This document shows positions 41,006-49,772 of a stretch of DNA of 64,000 bases, piece after piece. The notes beneath the pieces were generated by a model. It saw only the letters and a list, made by a program, of their open reading frames with translations, ran no database searches and was not told where the DNA came from. Source of the DNA: Calidifontibacter indicus (GTDB taxonomy: Bacteria; Actinomycetota; Actinomycetes; Actinomycetales; Dermatophilaceae); contig NZ_QTUA01000001.1 in the NCBI RefSeq assembly GCF_003386865.1, forward strand, positions 372,001 to 436,000, given 5' to 3'. Every line of letters begins with the position of its first letter. Position 1 is the stretch's first letter. A program made the translations under genes and the position numbers.

Positions 41006-41221
41006 ACACGTTCGGAAGGGTTTCAACAGGCGAATTCGGTTGATTTCTCAAGGGTTTTCGCAGGTTTCGACTTGCGGTCCATTGGCGCCCCGAGCAGCTC
41101 AAATCAGCGCGCTCCGCGAGGCCGCGGGGGCGCCCGACCAACGGGCTCCGCTACCGCCCGGACCGCCTCACCCAGCGATGCCCGCGCGGGCACGGGAGAG
41201 GCTCAAACCAGCGCCCCCGGT

Positions 41222-41557
41222 TCAGGCGACGGTGGGGGTGGAGCCGTCGGCGGACTCCATCGCCTTTCCCGCCTCGTGCCACGCCTTCATGCCGCCCTCC
41301 AGGTTGGCGACGTCGAGGCCGTACTCGGCCAGTGACGGCAGGGTGCGGCGCACGCGCCCGCCGCCCTTGCAGGTGACGATCAACTGACGGTCGCCCGCGA
41401 GGTCACGGATCTCGTCGAGGCGCTCGGCGATCTGGCCGAGCGGGATGTGGACGGCACCGGGTGCGTGCCCTGCGTCCCATTCGTGCTGCTCGCGGATGTC
41501 GAGGAACACCGCATCGTCGGGCAGGTCGGTGACGGGGACATCGGGGAAACGGCTCAT
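41222..41557 (-). CDS. rhodanese-like domain protein
   Basis: A 111-residue single rhodanese domain. FLDIREQHEWDAGHAPGAVHIPLG at the N-terminus and the active loop VTCKGGGRVR with the sulfur-accepting cysteine are present. These proteins carry persulfide sulfur in the cytoplasm. Its paralogue at 57640-57959 shares the EWDAGHAP-AVHIPLG core and has a CRSGNRSGRA loop. Isolated, downstream of no obvious operon. Confidence 0.92.
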   Translation of the reverse strand: MSRFPDVPVTDLPDDAVFLDIREQHEWDAGHAPGAVHIPLGQIAERLDEIRDLAGDRQLIVTCKGGGRVRRTLPSLAEYGLDVANLEGGMKAWHEAGKAMESADGSTPTVA

Positions 41558-41751
41558 GTATTCGAGCCTAACCCGCAGGTAACCGCCGAAAGGCGCTCTC
41601 CCGACGTCCAGGAAACGATCAGCGAACTCCCGGGATGCGGTTCCACGCTGAGCAGGCACCACCCGCCCAGCCAAGAACGCGCCGAAGAACACCCCCACGA
41701 AGCCACCCGAAGACAGCCCGAACACAACCCGGAGAAGACCACGAAGACGCC

Positions 41752-42635
41752 ATGGAAATCACCGACCCCGCACTTCCCGTCCTGCTCGGACTCGCCGCGC
41801 TCGTGCTGCTGGTGCTGCTCGCCCTCGGCCTGCCCCGCATGCACCGACGCACCGCGGCGACCGCGGTGCGCGCCGGGCAGGCAATCGTCATGAATCTGGC
41901 CGCGCTCATGTGCGCCGGGCTCGTGTTGAACAACCAGTACCTGTTCTACGTGTCGTGGTCGGATCTGCTCGGGCCGAGCAACGTGCAGGCGCAGCAACTG
42001 ACCCGCGGCGCGGGCAACCGGGGCGCGAACGTGCGGATCGCGCCGGTGGTCACCGAACACTCGTCCTTCCCGTCGTTGCCGACACCGAACTCGCTGGAGC
42101 AGCAGTACACGGTGCACGGCACCAAGAGCGGTGTCGATGCATCGGTCATCGTGATCCTGCCCAAGGGCTACTCGACGCATCCGGCGCGGCGGTATCCGGT
42201 GCTGGAGATGATGACCGGCTACCCGGGGGTGCCGCGGTCGGCTACTCGTACGGCGGCTGGTGCGCGGCCATGCTCGCCATGCGACACCCGGCCACCTTCG
42301 GCGGCGGCGCGTCGCTCATGGGCTATTTCTCACCGGAGTTCGGCAGCAACTACAACCCGTTCAAGATCGTCCCGGCAGCCGCACGTGCCTACCAACTCGG
42401 CCTCCTGGCCCACACCCGTCCGCCGGCCACCTCGCTGCTGGTCATGGCCAGCAAGAACGACCCGGAGTCGTACCCCTACATGGTGCAGTTCCTGAAGCAG
42501 GTGCGGTCGCCGATGGCGGTGACCTCACTGGTGCTGGCGTCCGGCGGGCACAACGTCGACGAGATCCCGCTGCACCTGCCGCAGATCATGGCGTGGCTGT
42601 CGAAGTCACTGGCCGGTTTCCGATACCAGCCATAA
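41752..42635 (+). pseudogene. alpha/beta-hydrolase (esterase) with an internal deletion
   Basis: The first part has a membrane anchor (two hydrophobic segments to ~residue 65), then VDASVIVILPKGYSTHPARR and YPVLEMMTGYPG, the oxyanion region of putative esterases. At ~42235 the frame jumps to VGYSYGGWCAAMLAMRHPATF, with the GxSxG nucleophile, and continues to GGHNVDEIPLHLPQIMAWL with the catalytic His. About 100 residues between the two are missing, and the frames differ. So it is an out-of-frame deletion, and no full protein can be made. Confidence 0.75.
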
Positions 42636-42667
42636 TTTTTGTCGCTTGAACCATATTTGCGGTACGT

Positions 42668-42702
42668 TCGTCCATATAGTCTCCCTGACAGCAAATGGAC
42701 GA
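42668..42702 (+). promoter_or_regulatory. inverted repeat next to the pnuC ribosome site
   Basis: 8-bp arms TCGTCCAT (42668-42675) and ATGGACGA (42695-42702), 19-base loop, with the right arm touching the ribosome site GAAGGAG (42701-42707). It could be an operator or a leader hairpin that hides the ribosome site. Confidence 0.5.
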
Positions 42703-42714
42703 AGGAGTACGAGC

Positions 42715-43317
42715 ATGTGGACGATGACGTGGACGGAGGTCGCCGGCTTCATCACGACGGCGCTGTGCGTGTGGCTGGTGGTGCGCCGCAACATCTGGAA
42801 CTTCCCGATCGGGATCGCCAGCAACATCTTCTTCTGGGTGCTGTTCATCCGGGCCGGGCTCTACGCCGACGCGTGGCTGCAGGTGGTCTTCCTGCTGCTC
42901 GGCGTGGGTGGCTGGTGGATGTGGCTGCACGGCGGCGTCAACCGCACCGCGCTGGTCGTGCGCCGGACGCCGGTGTGGGGGTGGGCGGCCATCGCGGGCT
43001 TCGTCGGCGTGGCCACCTGGGTGATCTACACGCTGCTCACCGCACACACTGACTCGACAGTGCCGGTGGCCGACGCCTTCACCACCGCCCTCAGCCTCGG
43101 CGCGCAGATCATGTTGAACCGCAAGTGGATCGGCAACTGGGCACTGTGGATGGTCGCCGACGTGCTCTACATCTGGCTCTACTGGATCAAGGACCTCCAC
43201 CTCACCTCGGTGCTCTACGTGGGCCTGCTGACGATGTGCGTGATCGGGCTGCGGCAGTGGGCCACCGCGGTGCGCCGTCCGGAGCCCGCCCCCGTCGCCG
43301 AGGCGGTGCCGGCATGA
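42715..43317 (+). CDS. pnuC: nicotinamide riboside/mononucleotide transporter
   Basis: A 200-residue membrane protein of the PnuC family with about seven helices. NFPIGIASNIFFWVLFIRAG, WLQVVFLLLGVGGWWMWLHGG and NWALWMVADVLYIWLYW are the recognisable segments. PnuC lets nicotinamide riboside diffuse in, and the partner kinase traps it by phosphorylation. ATG 42715 has GAAGGAG upstream; the stop overlaps nadR by four bases (ATGA). Confidence 0.93.
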   Translation: MWTMTWTEVAGFITTALCVWLVVRRNIWNFPIGIASNIFFWVLFIRAGLYADAWLQVVFLLLGVGGWWMWLHGGVNRTALVVRRTPVWGWAAIAGFVGVATWVIYTLLTAHTDSTVPVADAFTTALSLGAQIMLNRKWIGNWALWMVADVLYIWLYWIKDLHLTSVLYVGLLTMCVIGLRQWATAVRRPEPAPVAEAVPA

Positions 43318-44348
43318 GCGCGCAGGCACGCGACCACCAACACCAGCACGGTCTCGTGCTCGGCAAGTTCTATCCCTTCCACGCCGGCCACCAACAACTG
43401 ATCCGCGCCGCCACGGCCGCCTGCGCGCAGGTGACCGTCGAGGTGCTGGGCAGTTCGGTGGAGTCGATCCCGATGGAGGTGCGCGCCGAGTGGATCCGCC
43501 GCGAACACCCCACCGCGCGGGTGGTCACCGCCCTCGACGACGCGCCGATCGACTACGACGACCCGGCGGTCTGGGAGCTGCACATGCGAGTGATCAAGGG
43601 CCTTCTCGACCAGCCGGTCGACGCGGTGTTCACCTCCGACTCGTACGGCGCGGAACTGGCCGAGCGGCTCGGCGCCACCTGGCATCGGGTCGACCCGGGA
43701 CGGGTGGCGATGCCCGTGTCGGGCACCGCGGTGCGCGCCGACGTCGCCGGGCACTGGTGGGCACTGCCCGCACCGGTGCGGGAGTGGTTCAGCCGGAGGG
43801 TCGTGGTGATCGGCGCGGAGTCGACCGGCACCACCACGCTCAGCAGCGCGCTCGCCGCGCACTACGAGGTGCCGTGGGTGCCGGAGTTCGGCCGCGAGTG
43901 GAGCGAGGTTCGCCCGGGCGGCCTCGAATCGCCCTGGCACAGCGCGGAGTTCGATCTGATCGCGATCGAACACCAGCGGCAGGAGGTGGAGGCGATGAGG
44001 GCTACGCCGCGTCCGTTGACGATCAGCGACACCGACGTGCTGGCGACCGCGATCTGGCACGAGCGGTACGTCGGCGGCCCGTCGCCGTCGGTGCTGGCCC
44101 GGGCGACGACGTGGCGCCCGGCTCTGTATGTGCTGACCGGCGACGAGATTCCGTTCGTGCAGGACGGCATGCGCGACGGCGAGCACATCCGGCACGACAT
44201 GCAGGCGCGCTTTCGCGAGGTGCTGGCGCAGTCGGGTGTGCCGTGGTTCGAGGTGCACGGCAGCCCGGCACAGCGCCTGGCCGAGGCGACAGCCCGGGTC
44301 GACGAGCTACTCGCCGGCGGCTGGGCTCTCGCCGACCCGCTGGGCTGA
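43314..44348 (+). CDS. nadR: NadR-like NMN adenylyltransferase / ribosylnicotinamide kinase
   Basis: A 344-residue bifunctional enzyme. Residues ~12-170 are the nucleotidyltransferase domain (VLGKFYPFHAGHQQLI with the HxGH motif; late VSGTAVRAD for the ISGTxxR motif). The rest is the kinase domain starting VVVIGAESTGTTTLSSAL, in which the usual Walker A lysine is replaced by threonine. That variant also occurs in relatives as far as I recall, but it makes kinase activity less certain. It makes NAD from imported nicotinamide riboside. Coupled to pnuC; its 3' end overlaps the WYL gene. Confidence 0.9.
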   Translation: MSAQARDHQHQHGLVLGKFYPFHAGHQQLIRAATAACAQVTVEVLGSSVESIPMEVRAEWIRREHPTARVVTALDDAPIDYDDPAVWELHMRVIKGLLDQPVDAVFTSDSYGAELAERLGATWHRVDPGRVAMPVSGTAVRADVAGHWWALPAPVREWFSRRVVVIGAESTGTTTLSSALAAHYEVPWVPEFGREWSEVRPGGLESPWHSAEFDLIAIEHQRQEVEAMRATPRPLTISDTDVLATAIWHERYVGGPSPSVLARATTWRPALYVLTGDEIPFVQDGMRDGEHIRHDMQARFREVLAQSGVPWFEVHGSPAQRLAEATARVDELLAGGWALADPLG

Positions 44349-45287
44349 GGCCTCGAGAAACCGCCTCCCGAGCGCCTCGACCGCGGACCGCACCTCCTCG
44401 CCCTTGATGACCACGAACGGCACCGGCAGCAGCGCGAGCATCTCGGCGTAGCTGTGGGCGTTGCTGGTCGTGCCGACGATGCGGGTGATCTCGCCTTCGG
44501 GCACCTGCCGACCGAGGTTGCGCGGCAGCCACTGCAACTCGACGGCCGGCGCGTGCACCTCGATCTCGACCTCGAAGTCCCAGCCCGACGCGAGGTGCTC
44601 CTCGAGCAGGCGCACCGGGTCGAGAACGGCGGGCGGCACGACCCGTCCGACCCCGCGGGTCACCCGCGCGACGCGATCGACCCGGTAGGCACGCGTGGCC
44701 TCCTGCTCGCGCGAATGGCACAGCAGATACCAGCGTCCGTGGCGCACGACGACGGCCCAGGGCTCGACGTCGAAGACACGCTCGTTGCCGGCTTCGGTGC
44801 GGTAGTCGATGCGCACCGGCACCTGTTCGGCGCAGGCGGTGACGAGATCGACGGTGACGGACGGGTCGGGCCGCGCCGCACCGGTATCGGGGGCCGCCGC
44901 GGCCGTGTTGCGCACCGTCTTCGCCTGTGCGGCAACACTTTCGGGGAGGCTGCGCAGCAGCTTGCCGAGGGCGGAGCCGACCGGGTGGTGCGGGTCGTCG
45001 GGTCGGTGGTGACCGTCGAGCACCGCCATGACCAGCCCGAGCGCCTCGTCGGCGGTGAACATCAGCGGCCCCGGCCGCACGCCGCGTCCGGGGCGGTAGC
45101 CACCCGCCGGACCGCTCACCGATTGCACCGGGATGCCGGCCTCGCGCAGGATCGCGACGTAGCGACGCGCCGCCCGGCTGGTGACGCCGAGCCGGGCGGC
45201 GATCTCGTCGCCGGTGATGCCCGGACGGTTCTGCACGAGCTCGAGGGTGAGCAACGCCCGCGAGGTCGGGCTCGTGTCATCACGCAT
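44307..45287 (-). CDS. WYL domain transcriptional regulator
   Basis: A 326-residue regulator: an N-terminal winged helix (ALLTLELVQNRPGITGDEIA then ARLGVTSRAARRYVAILREAG), a WYL domain (VRHGRWYLLCHS, AYRVDRVARV) and a WCX-type C-terminal extension. WYL domains bind small ligands or nucleic acid. ATG 45287 (MRDDTSPTSRALL) is chosen; the frame is open to 45545 but has no ribosome site or homology. It is divergent from the DinB-like gene. A TTCGCCTGTGCGGCAAC copy lies at 44920-44936. Confidence 0.87.
   Translation of the reverse strand: MRDDTSPTSRALLTLELVQNRPGITGDEIAARLGVTSRAARRYVAILREAGIPVQSVSGPAGGYRPGRGVRPGPLMFTADEALGLVMAVLDGHHRPDDPHHPVGSALGKLLRSLPESVAAQAKTVRNTAAAAPDTGAARPDPSVTVDLVTACAEQVPVRIDYRTEAGNERVFDVEPWAVVVRHGRWYLLCHSREQEATRAYRVDRVARVTRGVGRVVPPAVLDPVRLLEEHLASGWDFEVEIEVHAPAVELQWLPRNLGRQVPEGEITRIVGTTSNAHSYAEMLALLPVPFVVIKGEEVRSAVEALGRRFLEASAQRVGESPAAGE
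44920..44936 (+). repeat. TTCGCSTGTGCSGCAAC motif, copy 4
   Basis: TTCGCCTGTGCGGCAAC, antisense inside the WYL gene, one base different from copies 2 and 3. Confidence 0.4.
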
Positions 45288-45342
45288 CGGTCGGACCCCA
45301 TCCGGTAGTCGAACGTCCTGGATTGCTTCTACCGTGCCAGAC

Positions 45343-46245
45343 ATGACCGACAACTCCGGCGAAACGCCAGCCGCTGACTCCGGCGAAACCTCGGCCGACG
45401 TCGCTGGCGACAAGCCCGCCGACGTGCCTGCCGGCAACGACCCGTTCGAGGTGGAGGAACGGCACGCGGTGGGCTCGACCTTCCACCTGGTCGACCTGTC
45501 CGGGTCGTCGTTCCACGAGGTGCGCCTGCGCGAGGCGAAGATCAACGACGCCGACCTGCGCGGCTTCGTCGTCCGTGACGCCTACGTCGACGGACTCGTG
45601 CTCACCGGGGTGATGGGCGAACGACTGCAACTCGACGGCGAGTTCGGCGAGGTGATCGTCAACGGCGTCGATGTCGCGCCCTTCGTCGAGAGCGAACTGG
45701 CCCGGCGCCACCCGGAGTACGCACTGATGAAACCGGACGACCCGGCCGGATTCGTCACGGCCTGGGACGCCGTCGAATCCTTCTGGGCCACAACCATTTC
45801 CGATGTGCGCAGCCTCGGCGAGTCGCTCCTGCACGAGTCGGTGGCCGGCGAATGGTCGTTCATCCAGACGTTGCGCCACCTGGTCTTCGCCACGGAGTGC
45901 TGGGTGCACCGCGCGACCCTCGGCGAGATGGCGCCGTGGCTGCCGTTGTCGCTGCCGTGGGACTCCATGCCGCCCACCGAGGGCGTGCCGTGGGATCGAG
46001 ACGCGCGCCCGACTTTGGCGGAGGTGCTTGAGATGCGCGCCGACCGGATGGGCGCGGTGCGCCGGGTCGTCGAGGGTCTGACCGAGGAGCAACTCGCCTC
46101 CACCGGACCGGAACTGACCGGTCCGGGGTGGCCGCCGGCGGGCGAGAGCTTCCCGGTGCGGGAGTCGCTGCACACCGTGCTCAACGAGGAGTGGTGCCAC
46201 CACCGGTTCGCACTGCGTGATCTCGCGGTGCTCACCGCTCGATGA
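45343..46245 (+). CDS. DinB-like protein with a pentapeptide-like N-terminus
   Basis: A 300-residue protein. Residues ~1-30 are an acidic, repetitive stretch (SGET, ADVAGDKPADVPAG). Residues ~45-110 resemble short pentapeptide-type repeats (FHLVDLSGSSFHEVRLREAK, INDADLRGFVVRD). Then a DinB_2-like four-helix domain follows: AWDAVESFWATTISDVRS, SFIQTLRHLVFATECWVHR and SLHTVLNEEWCHHRFALRDL, with histidines placed to bind a metal. DinB proteins are often metal-dependent thiol transferases. The stop overlaps the next start (ATGA). Confidence 0.8.
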   Translation: MTDNSGETPAADSGETSADVAGDKPADVPAGNDPFEVEERHAVGSTFHLVDLSGSSFHEVRLREAKINDADLRGFVVRDAYVDGLVLTGVMGERLQLDGEFGEVIVNGVDVAPFVESELARRHPEYALMKPDDPAGFVTAWDAVESFWATTISDVRSLGESLLHESVAGEWSFIQTLRHLVFATECWVHRATLGEMAPWLPLSLPWDSMPPTEGVPWDRDARPTLAEVLEMRADRMGAVRRVVEGLTEEQLASTGPELTGPGWPPAGESFPVRESLHTVLNEEWCHHRFALRDLAVLTAR

Positions 46246-46763
46246 TCGAGCTGTCCCGCCGAGACGCGCGACGTCTGGCGGTGCAGGCGCAGTTGCTCGC
46301 GGCACCGCAGCCCCGCGGTCTGCTTGAGGTCTTCGCCCACTTGGACGGCGTGCAGGCGGGTATGACCGCGTACGTCGCGCCGAACGCAGACCTGTTGTGT
46401 CACAGCCGAATTGCCGGATACCGGCCGTCCGACCTCGACGCCCTCGTCGACTCGGGCTCACTGGTCGAGTTGCGCGGCACGTAGGAAGCCTTCGCCGAGC
46501 GGGCCCGCCGCCAACTGCGTGCGCTGGGCATCATGCGTCCGGCCTTCCACTCGATGCTCGGGCTGCGCACCGAGGTCGAGCCGCCCGGGCCGCTCGCCAC
46601 GGTCGAGGGGTTGCGCGGCCGGTGGTGGATCGACGAGCGGCTGCTCGAGGTGCACGCGGTCCACCAAGACCTCGAGTTCAGTGACTCGCTCGAAATGTCC
46701 TTGGGACGCGAAATACGTTCACTCGCAGCGATGCTCGACCTTGAAGTGAGCCTCCCCGACTGA
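46242..46763 (+). pseudogene. HTH_42 / YcaQ-like protein with stop and deletion
   Basis: ATG 46242 starts a typical family N-terminus (LSRRDARRLAVQAQLLAAPQ, VAPNADLLCHSRIAGYRPSD, LDALVDSGSLVELRG). A TAG at 46482-46484 stops it at codon 81. The same frame then gives AERARRQLRALG and EGLRGRWWIDERLLE, sections that lie much further along in intact relatives, so a large middle part is deleted and the C-terminal domain is absent. Related proteins are DNA glycosylases acting on cross-links or uncharacterized homologues. Confidence 0.7.
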
Positions 46764-46923
46764 CCGGAGCGGTCGGCCGGTCCGCGCCGATCCGTCCGAA
46801 ATGTTCTGAGACAATTCGGCGCAAAACCATCGCGCCCGACGGCGATTGTCCCTACTGTTCTTGTTACCAAGTGCGCACCACCGCCCGGTCCGGCACGCCC
46901 TCACACCCCAGAGGAACTCCCCC

Positions 46924-48150
46924 ATGCACAAACTCGTCTCGGTGGCTGCCGCCGCCGCGTTCGCCGTCTCCGTCACCGCCCCCGCAGTCGCCTCCGCCGC
47001 ACCGGCACCCGCGTCGGCCTCGGTGGCCACCACCGACCTGCGCTCGAGCCTGCAGTCGTATCTGCAGACCGCGAAGCTGTCCGCTGCCGACAAGGCCACG
47101 GTGCAGGCGCTCATCGCGAAGTTGCCCGCCGGTTTCAGGCTGACCCCGAAGTCGTCGCTCACCAAGGCCGTGTCGCACGAGTGGACCGCCGCCCGCAATG
47201 GCGCCATCGACCCGAGCCAGTACGACTGCGACCCGAACACGCCGGTGAGCCGCTGGCTCGACAGCCGGCTGGCGACGGTCGACATGACCAACCTTCGGAT
47301 GCTGAACAACCTCGGCGCGCTCGACATCCCGACCTACGCAAACCTGATCTTCGGTCAGCAGACCAAGAAGGCAAGCTTCGGCGTCACCGGAGCCCACACC
47401 AACGAACTCACCCGCACGATGCGCGACCTGCAGGGCTTCTGGGACATCAAGAGCGACGACATCGCGCTCATCCCGATGCACGGCGCGGCCGTCTTCCAAG
47501 ACCGCAAGCTCGTGTCGCAAACGATGCAGCTGCTCTACGGCGTGCCGGCCGCGACGGGCGACCTCTACGCCGAGGTCTTCTCGATGCTGCTGGCTGCCGA
47601 CCCGGCGCTGCGCGGCGGCGACCACCCGATCTTCACCTTCAACGCGTTCGCGTTCAGCGAGGCAGACGAGGCACCCGCGGACCGGTTGGGGATCAGCGAT
47701 CGCATCATCATGGGTGACGGTGTGCTCGAGGGCATGGACGCAATCGGCCTGGGCCGCACCGCTCCTCGGTCGATCCTCGCGCACGAGTTCGGCCACCACG
47801 TGCAGTACGAGAAGGGCCTGTTCAACTCCCCGCTCACCGGCGCGGAGGCAGCCCGCCGCACCGAACTCATGGCCGACGGTTTCGGCGCCTATTTCATGAC
47901 CCACAAGAAGGGTCAGGCGCTCAACAAGCACCTCGTGCTGCAGGACGCCGCGGCGTTCTCCAACGTCGGCGACTGCGCCTTCGACAACGACGGACACCAC
48001 GGCACGCCGAACCAGCGTCTGCGCGCTGCGCAGCGGGCCGGCGACCTCGCGCTGGCGAGCAAGCCGGCCTCGAGCATCCTGCCGGCGATGTCGTTCGCCG
48101 CGCTGTTCGAGGCGAAGCTGCCGCAGCTCGTGGCGCCCGACGCGAAGTAG
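46924..48150 (+). CDS. secreted neutral zinc metallopeptidase
   Basis: A 408-residue protein with a signal peptide (MHKLVSVAAAAAFAVSVTAP ... ASAAPA). The zinc site is HEFGHH (H287, E288, H291) in SILAHEFGHHVQYEKGL; TELMADGFGAYFM downstream likely supplies the third ligand. The HExxH with MADxxGA pattern resembles the YpfJ-type neutral zinc metallopeptidases, but the N-terminal ~250 residues are not recognisable. GAGGAAC lies upstream of ATG 46924. Two hairpins follow the stop. Substrate unknown. Confidence 0.8.
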   Translation: MHKLVSVAAAAAFAVSVTAPAVASAAPAPASASVATTDLRSSLQSYLQTAKLSAADKATVQALIAKLPAGFRLTPKSSLTKAVSHEWTAARNGAIDPSQYDCDPNTPVSRWLDSRLATVDMTNLRMLNNLGALDIPTYANLIFGQQTKKASFGVTGAHTNELTRTMRDLQGFWDIKSDDIALIPMHGAAVFQDRKLVSQTMQLLYGVPAATGDLYAEVFSMLLAADPALRGGDHPIFTFNAFAFSEADEAPADRLGISDRIIMGDGVLEGMDAIGLGRTAPRSILAHEFGHHVQYEKGLFNSPLTGAEAARRTELMADGFGAYFMTHKKGQALNKHLVLQDAAAFSNVGDCAFDNDGHHGTPNQRLRAAQRAGDLALASKPASSILPAMSFAALFEAKLPQLVAPDAK

Positions 48151-48163
48151 TCGACCTCAACAC

Positions 48164-48201
48164 CGAAGGCCGCGGCGGACTCGAGTCCCTCGCGGCCTTC
48201 G
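48164..48201 (+). terminator. terminator of the zinc peptidase gene
   Basis: 11-bp stem CGAAGGCCGCG / CGCGGCCTTCG with a 16-nt loop, 14 bases after the stop. Confidence 0.65.
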
Positions 48202-48212
48202 CGTTGCAGAAA

Positions 48213-48248
48213 GGTGGATCGTCGTGTCTAGGACCACGACGATCCACC
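48213..48248. terminator. second, perfect hairpin
   Basis: 14-bp perfect arms (GGTGGATCGTCGTG and complement, 48213-48226 and 48235-48248) with an 8-nt loop, followed by TTTGG. Confidence 0.6.
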
Positions 48249-48273
48249 TTTGGACGCCGTCCGTGAACATCGT

Positions 48274-48326
48274 TTGTCCACAGGCTTGTTCACAGGTGTG
48301 GAGAAAACTACAACCATGTAGTTTTC
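48274..48326. other. two DnaA-box-like sites and a hairpin in a convergent gap
   Basis: TTGTCCACA (48274-48282, exact actinobacterial DnaA box) and TTGTTCACA (48286-48294, one mismatch) are followed by a hairpin GAAAACTACA-ACCA-TGTAGTTTTC (48303-48326, 10-bp perfect arms). The 330-base gap 48151-48480 lies between converging genes, so no promoter is expected. Besides these it holds a short fragment (LQRISEAVDHRARLTARF then stop at 48489) that starts without a start codon. Confidence 0.4.
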
Positions 48327-48480
48327 CGGAATCGGTGAACCGGCTGCGCCGGTGAACACCCGCCGCAAGACTTGAACGAGGACCACCCTCGACGACGCAC
48401 CCAGCGGCGGGATCGCCGAACTCCAGCGGATCAGCGAGGCCGTCGACCACCGTGCCCGACTGACCGCTCGCTTCATCGGG

Positions 48481-49410
48481 CTACTCTGAGTCGCCCCGCG
48501 GCGGTTCGGTTGTCCGGCAGGCGAATAGGTCAGCCGCGCCGGCGATCCACTCGTCGTAGAACGCGGGCATCTGCGAGGCCTTGCCGGTGAACTGTGCGGC
48601 TCGCTTCTCCAGGAAAGCCGCGACGCCCTCCTTACCGTCGCCGATGCTCGCGTGGAACATCGCGAGCGAATCGACACGGTGCGCGTCGGCCGGGTGCTCG
48701 TAGGCGCTGTTGCGGCGCACCATCTGACGGGTGAGGGCCACGGCGACCGGGGAACGTCCCTGCGTCCAGCGGTCGACGGTCTCGCGGGCGGCAGCGAGCA
48801 GGTCGTCGGGTTCGTACGCCTTCGCGGCGAGGCCGGCGGCCACGGTGGCCTCGGCGTCGAGGATCTCGGCGCTGAGCGCGAGGTCGATCGCCTTCGGCAG
48901 CCCGACGATCTGCGGCAGGAACCACGTCGATGCGGCCTCCGGCACGATGCCGAGTCGGCCGAACACCAGCCCGAATCGGGCCTTCGTCGACACAAGGCGG
49001 GCGTCCATCGCGAGGGTCATCGTCGCGCCGATGCCGACGGCGGCGCCGTTGATTGCGGCGACCACCGGCTTCTTGCAGTCGTGGATGGCGAGGGTGACGC
49101 GTCCACCGGTGTCGCGCACGCGCTCGATCGCGGGTGCATCGAGGTCGGCCATGTCGGTCAGGCCCGGCTGCTTCGTCTCGTCGAGCCCGAACACGTTGCC
49201 CTCGCTCGACAGGTCCATGCCCGCACAGAACGCGCGTCCGGCACCGGTGACGATCACGGCGCGCACCGAGTCGTCGTCGTTGACCTCGCGGAATGATCGC
49301 TCGAGCTCCTGCGCCATCGTCACGGTGAACGAGTTGAGCTGCTCGGGACGGTTCAGCGTGATGGTCAGGACGCCGTCGTCGACGGTGTGGTCGAGGGTTT
49401 CGTATGCCAT
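48481..49410 (-). CDS. enoyl-CoA hydratase/isomerase family protein
   Basis: A 309-residue crotonase. LNRPEQLNSFTVTMAQELER, GAGRAFCAGMDLSSEG (first oxyanion segment) and AINGAAVGIGATMTLAMDAR (second) are clear; the second catalytic Glu lies in GLVFGRLGIVPEAASTWFLP. The family hydrates or isomerizes enoyl-CoA esters. RBS AAGGAG precedes ATG 49410. The enzyme stands alone, so its substrate is not evident. Confidence 0.88.
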   Translation of the reverse strand: MAYETLDHTVDDGVLTITLNRPEQLNSFTVTMAQELERSFREVNDDDSVRAVIVTGAGRAFCAGMDLSSEGNVFGLDETKQPGLTDMADLDAPAIERVRDTGGRVTLAIHDCKKPVVAAINGAAVGIGATMTLAMDARLVSTKARFGLVFGRLGIVPEAASTWFLPQIVGLPKAIDLALSAEILDAEATVAAGLAAKAYEPDDLLAAARETVDRWTQGRSPVAVALTRQMVRRNSAYEHPADAHRVDSLAMFHASIGDGKEGVAAFLEKRAAQFTGKASQMPAFYDEWIAGAADLFACRTTEPPRGDSE

Positions 49411-49772
49411 GGATGTCTCCTTCAGCGCTGGACAGGGGCGAGTGCACCGAGCCGGCCGGTGATCGAAAGTCTGCTCTTTCGACGGTCGAGTGGTTCTGGT
49501 CCCTGGCGTCGTGCAGCAGGCTATCCCAGTGATCCGGTCGCCCTCCGGTGATCTCGACCCACGCACCAGGGCGCCGCTCGGCCCGTCAGGTCCAGGTTCG
49601 GTGAATGGCTGATTTCGAGGTCTGCGCCTCGACGTCCCGATCCATGCCCACGAACGCGCCGCGGCCTGGTTGGCCGAGCACGGCGAGACCGCGAAGCGGG
49701 AGTGGCCGGCCATGATTCTTCAGCGCATCTTGAGGGTGCAGATCGCGGTTGCTGCGTAAAAACGGTTCTCGC
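49411..49772. other. 362-base gap with a gene fragment
   Basis: Contains a hairpin TCGAAAG-TCTGCT-CTTTCGA near 49462 in the crotonase promoter region, and a plus-strand fragment reading VPIHAHERAAAWLAEHGETA then REWPAMILQRILRVQIAVAA before TAA at 49757-49759. The fragment has no start codon and I do not recognise it. Confidence 0.35.

Noticed and set aside
42640-42714. NAD-II (pnuC motif) riboswitch
   Set aside because: Only one 8-bp stem is present; the required pseudoknot elements could not be recognised, so it is listed just as an inverted repeat.
48274-48326. Chromosomal origin of replication
   Set aside because: Only two DnaA-like boxes and no dnaA, dnaN or parAB genes nearby.
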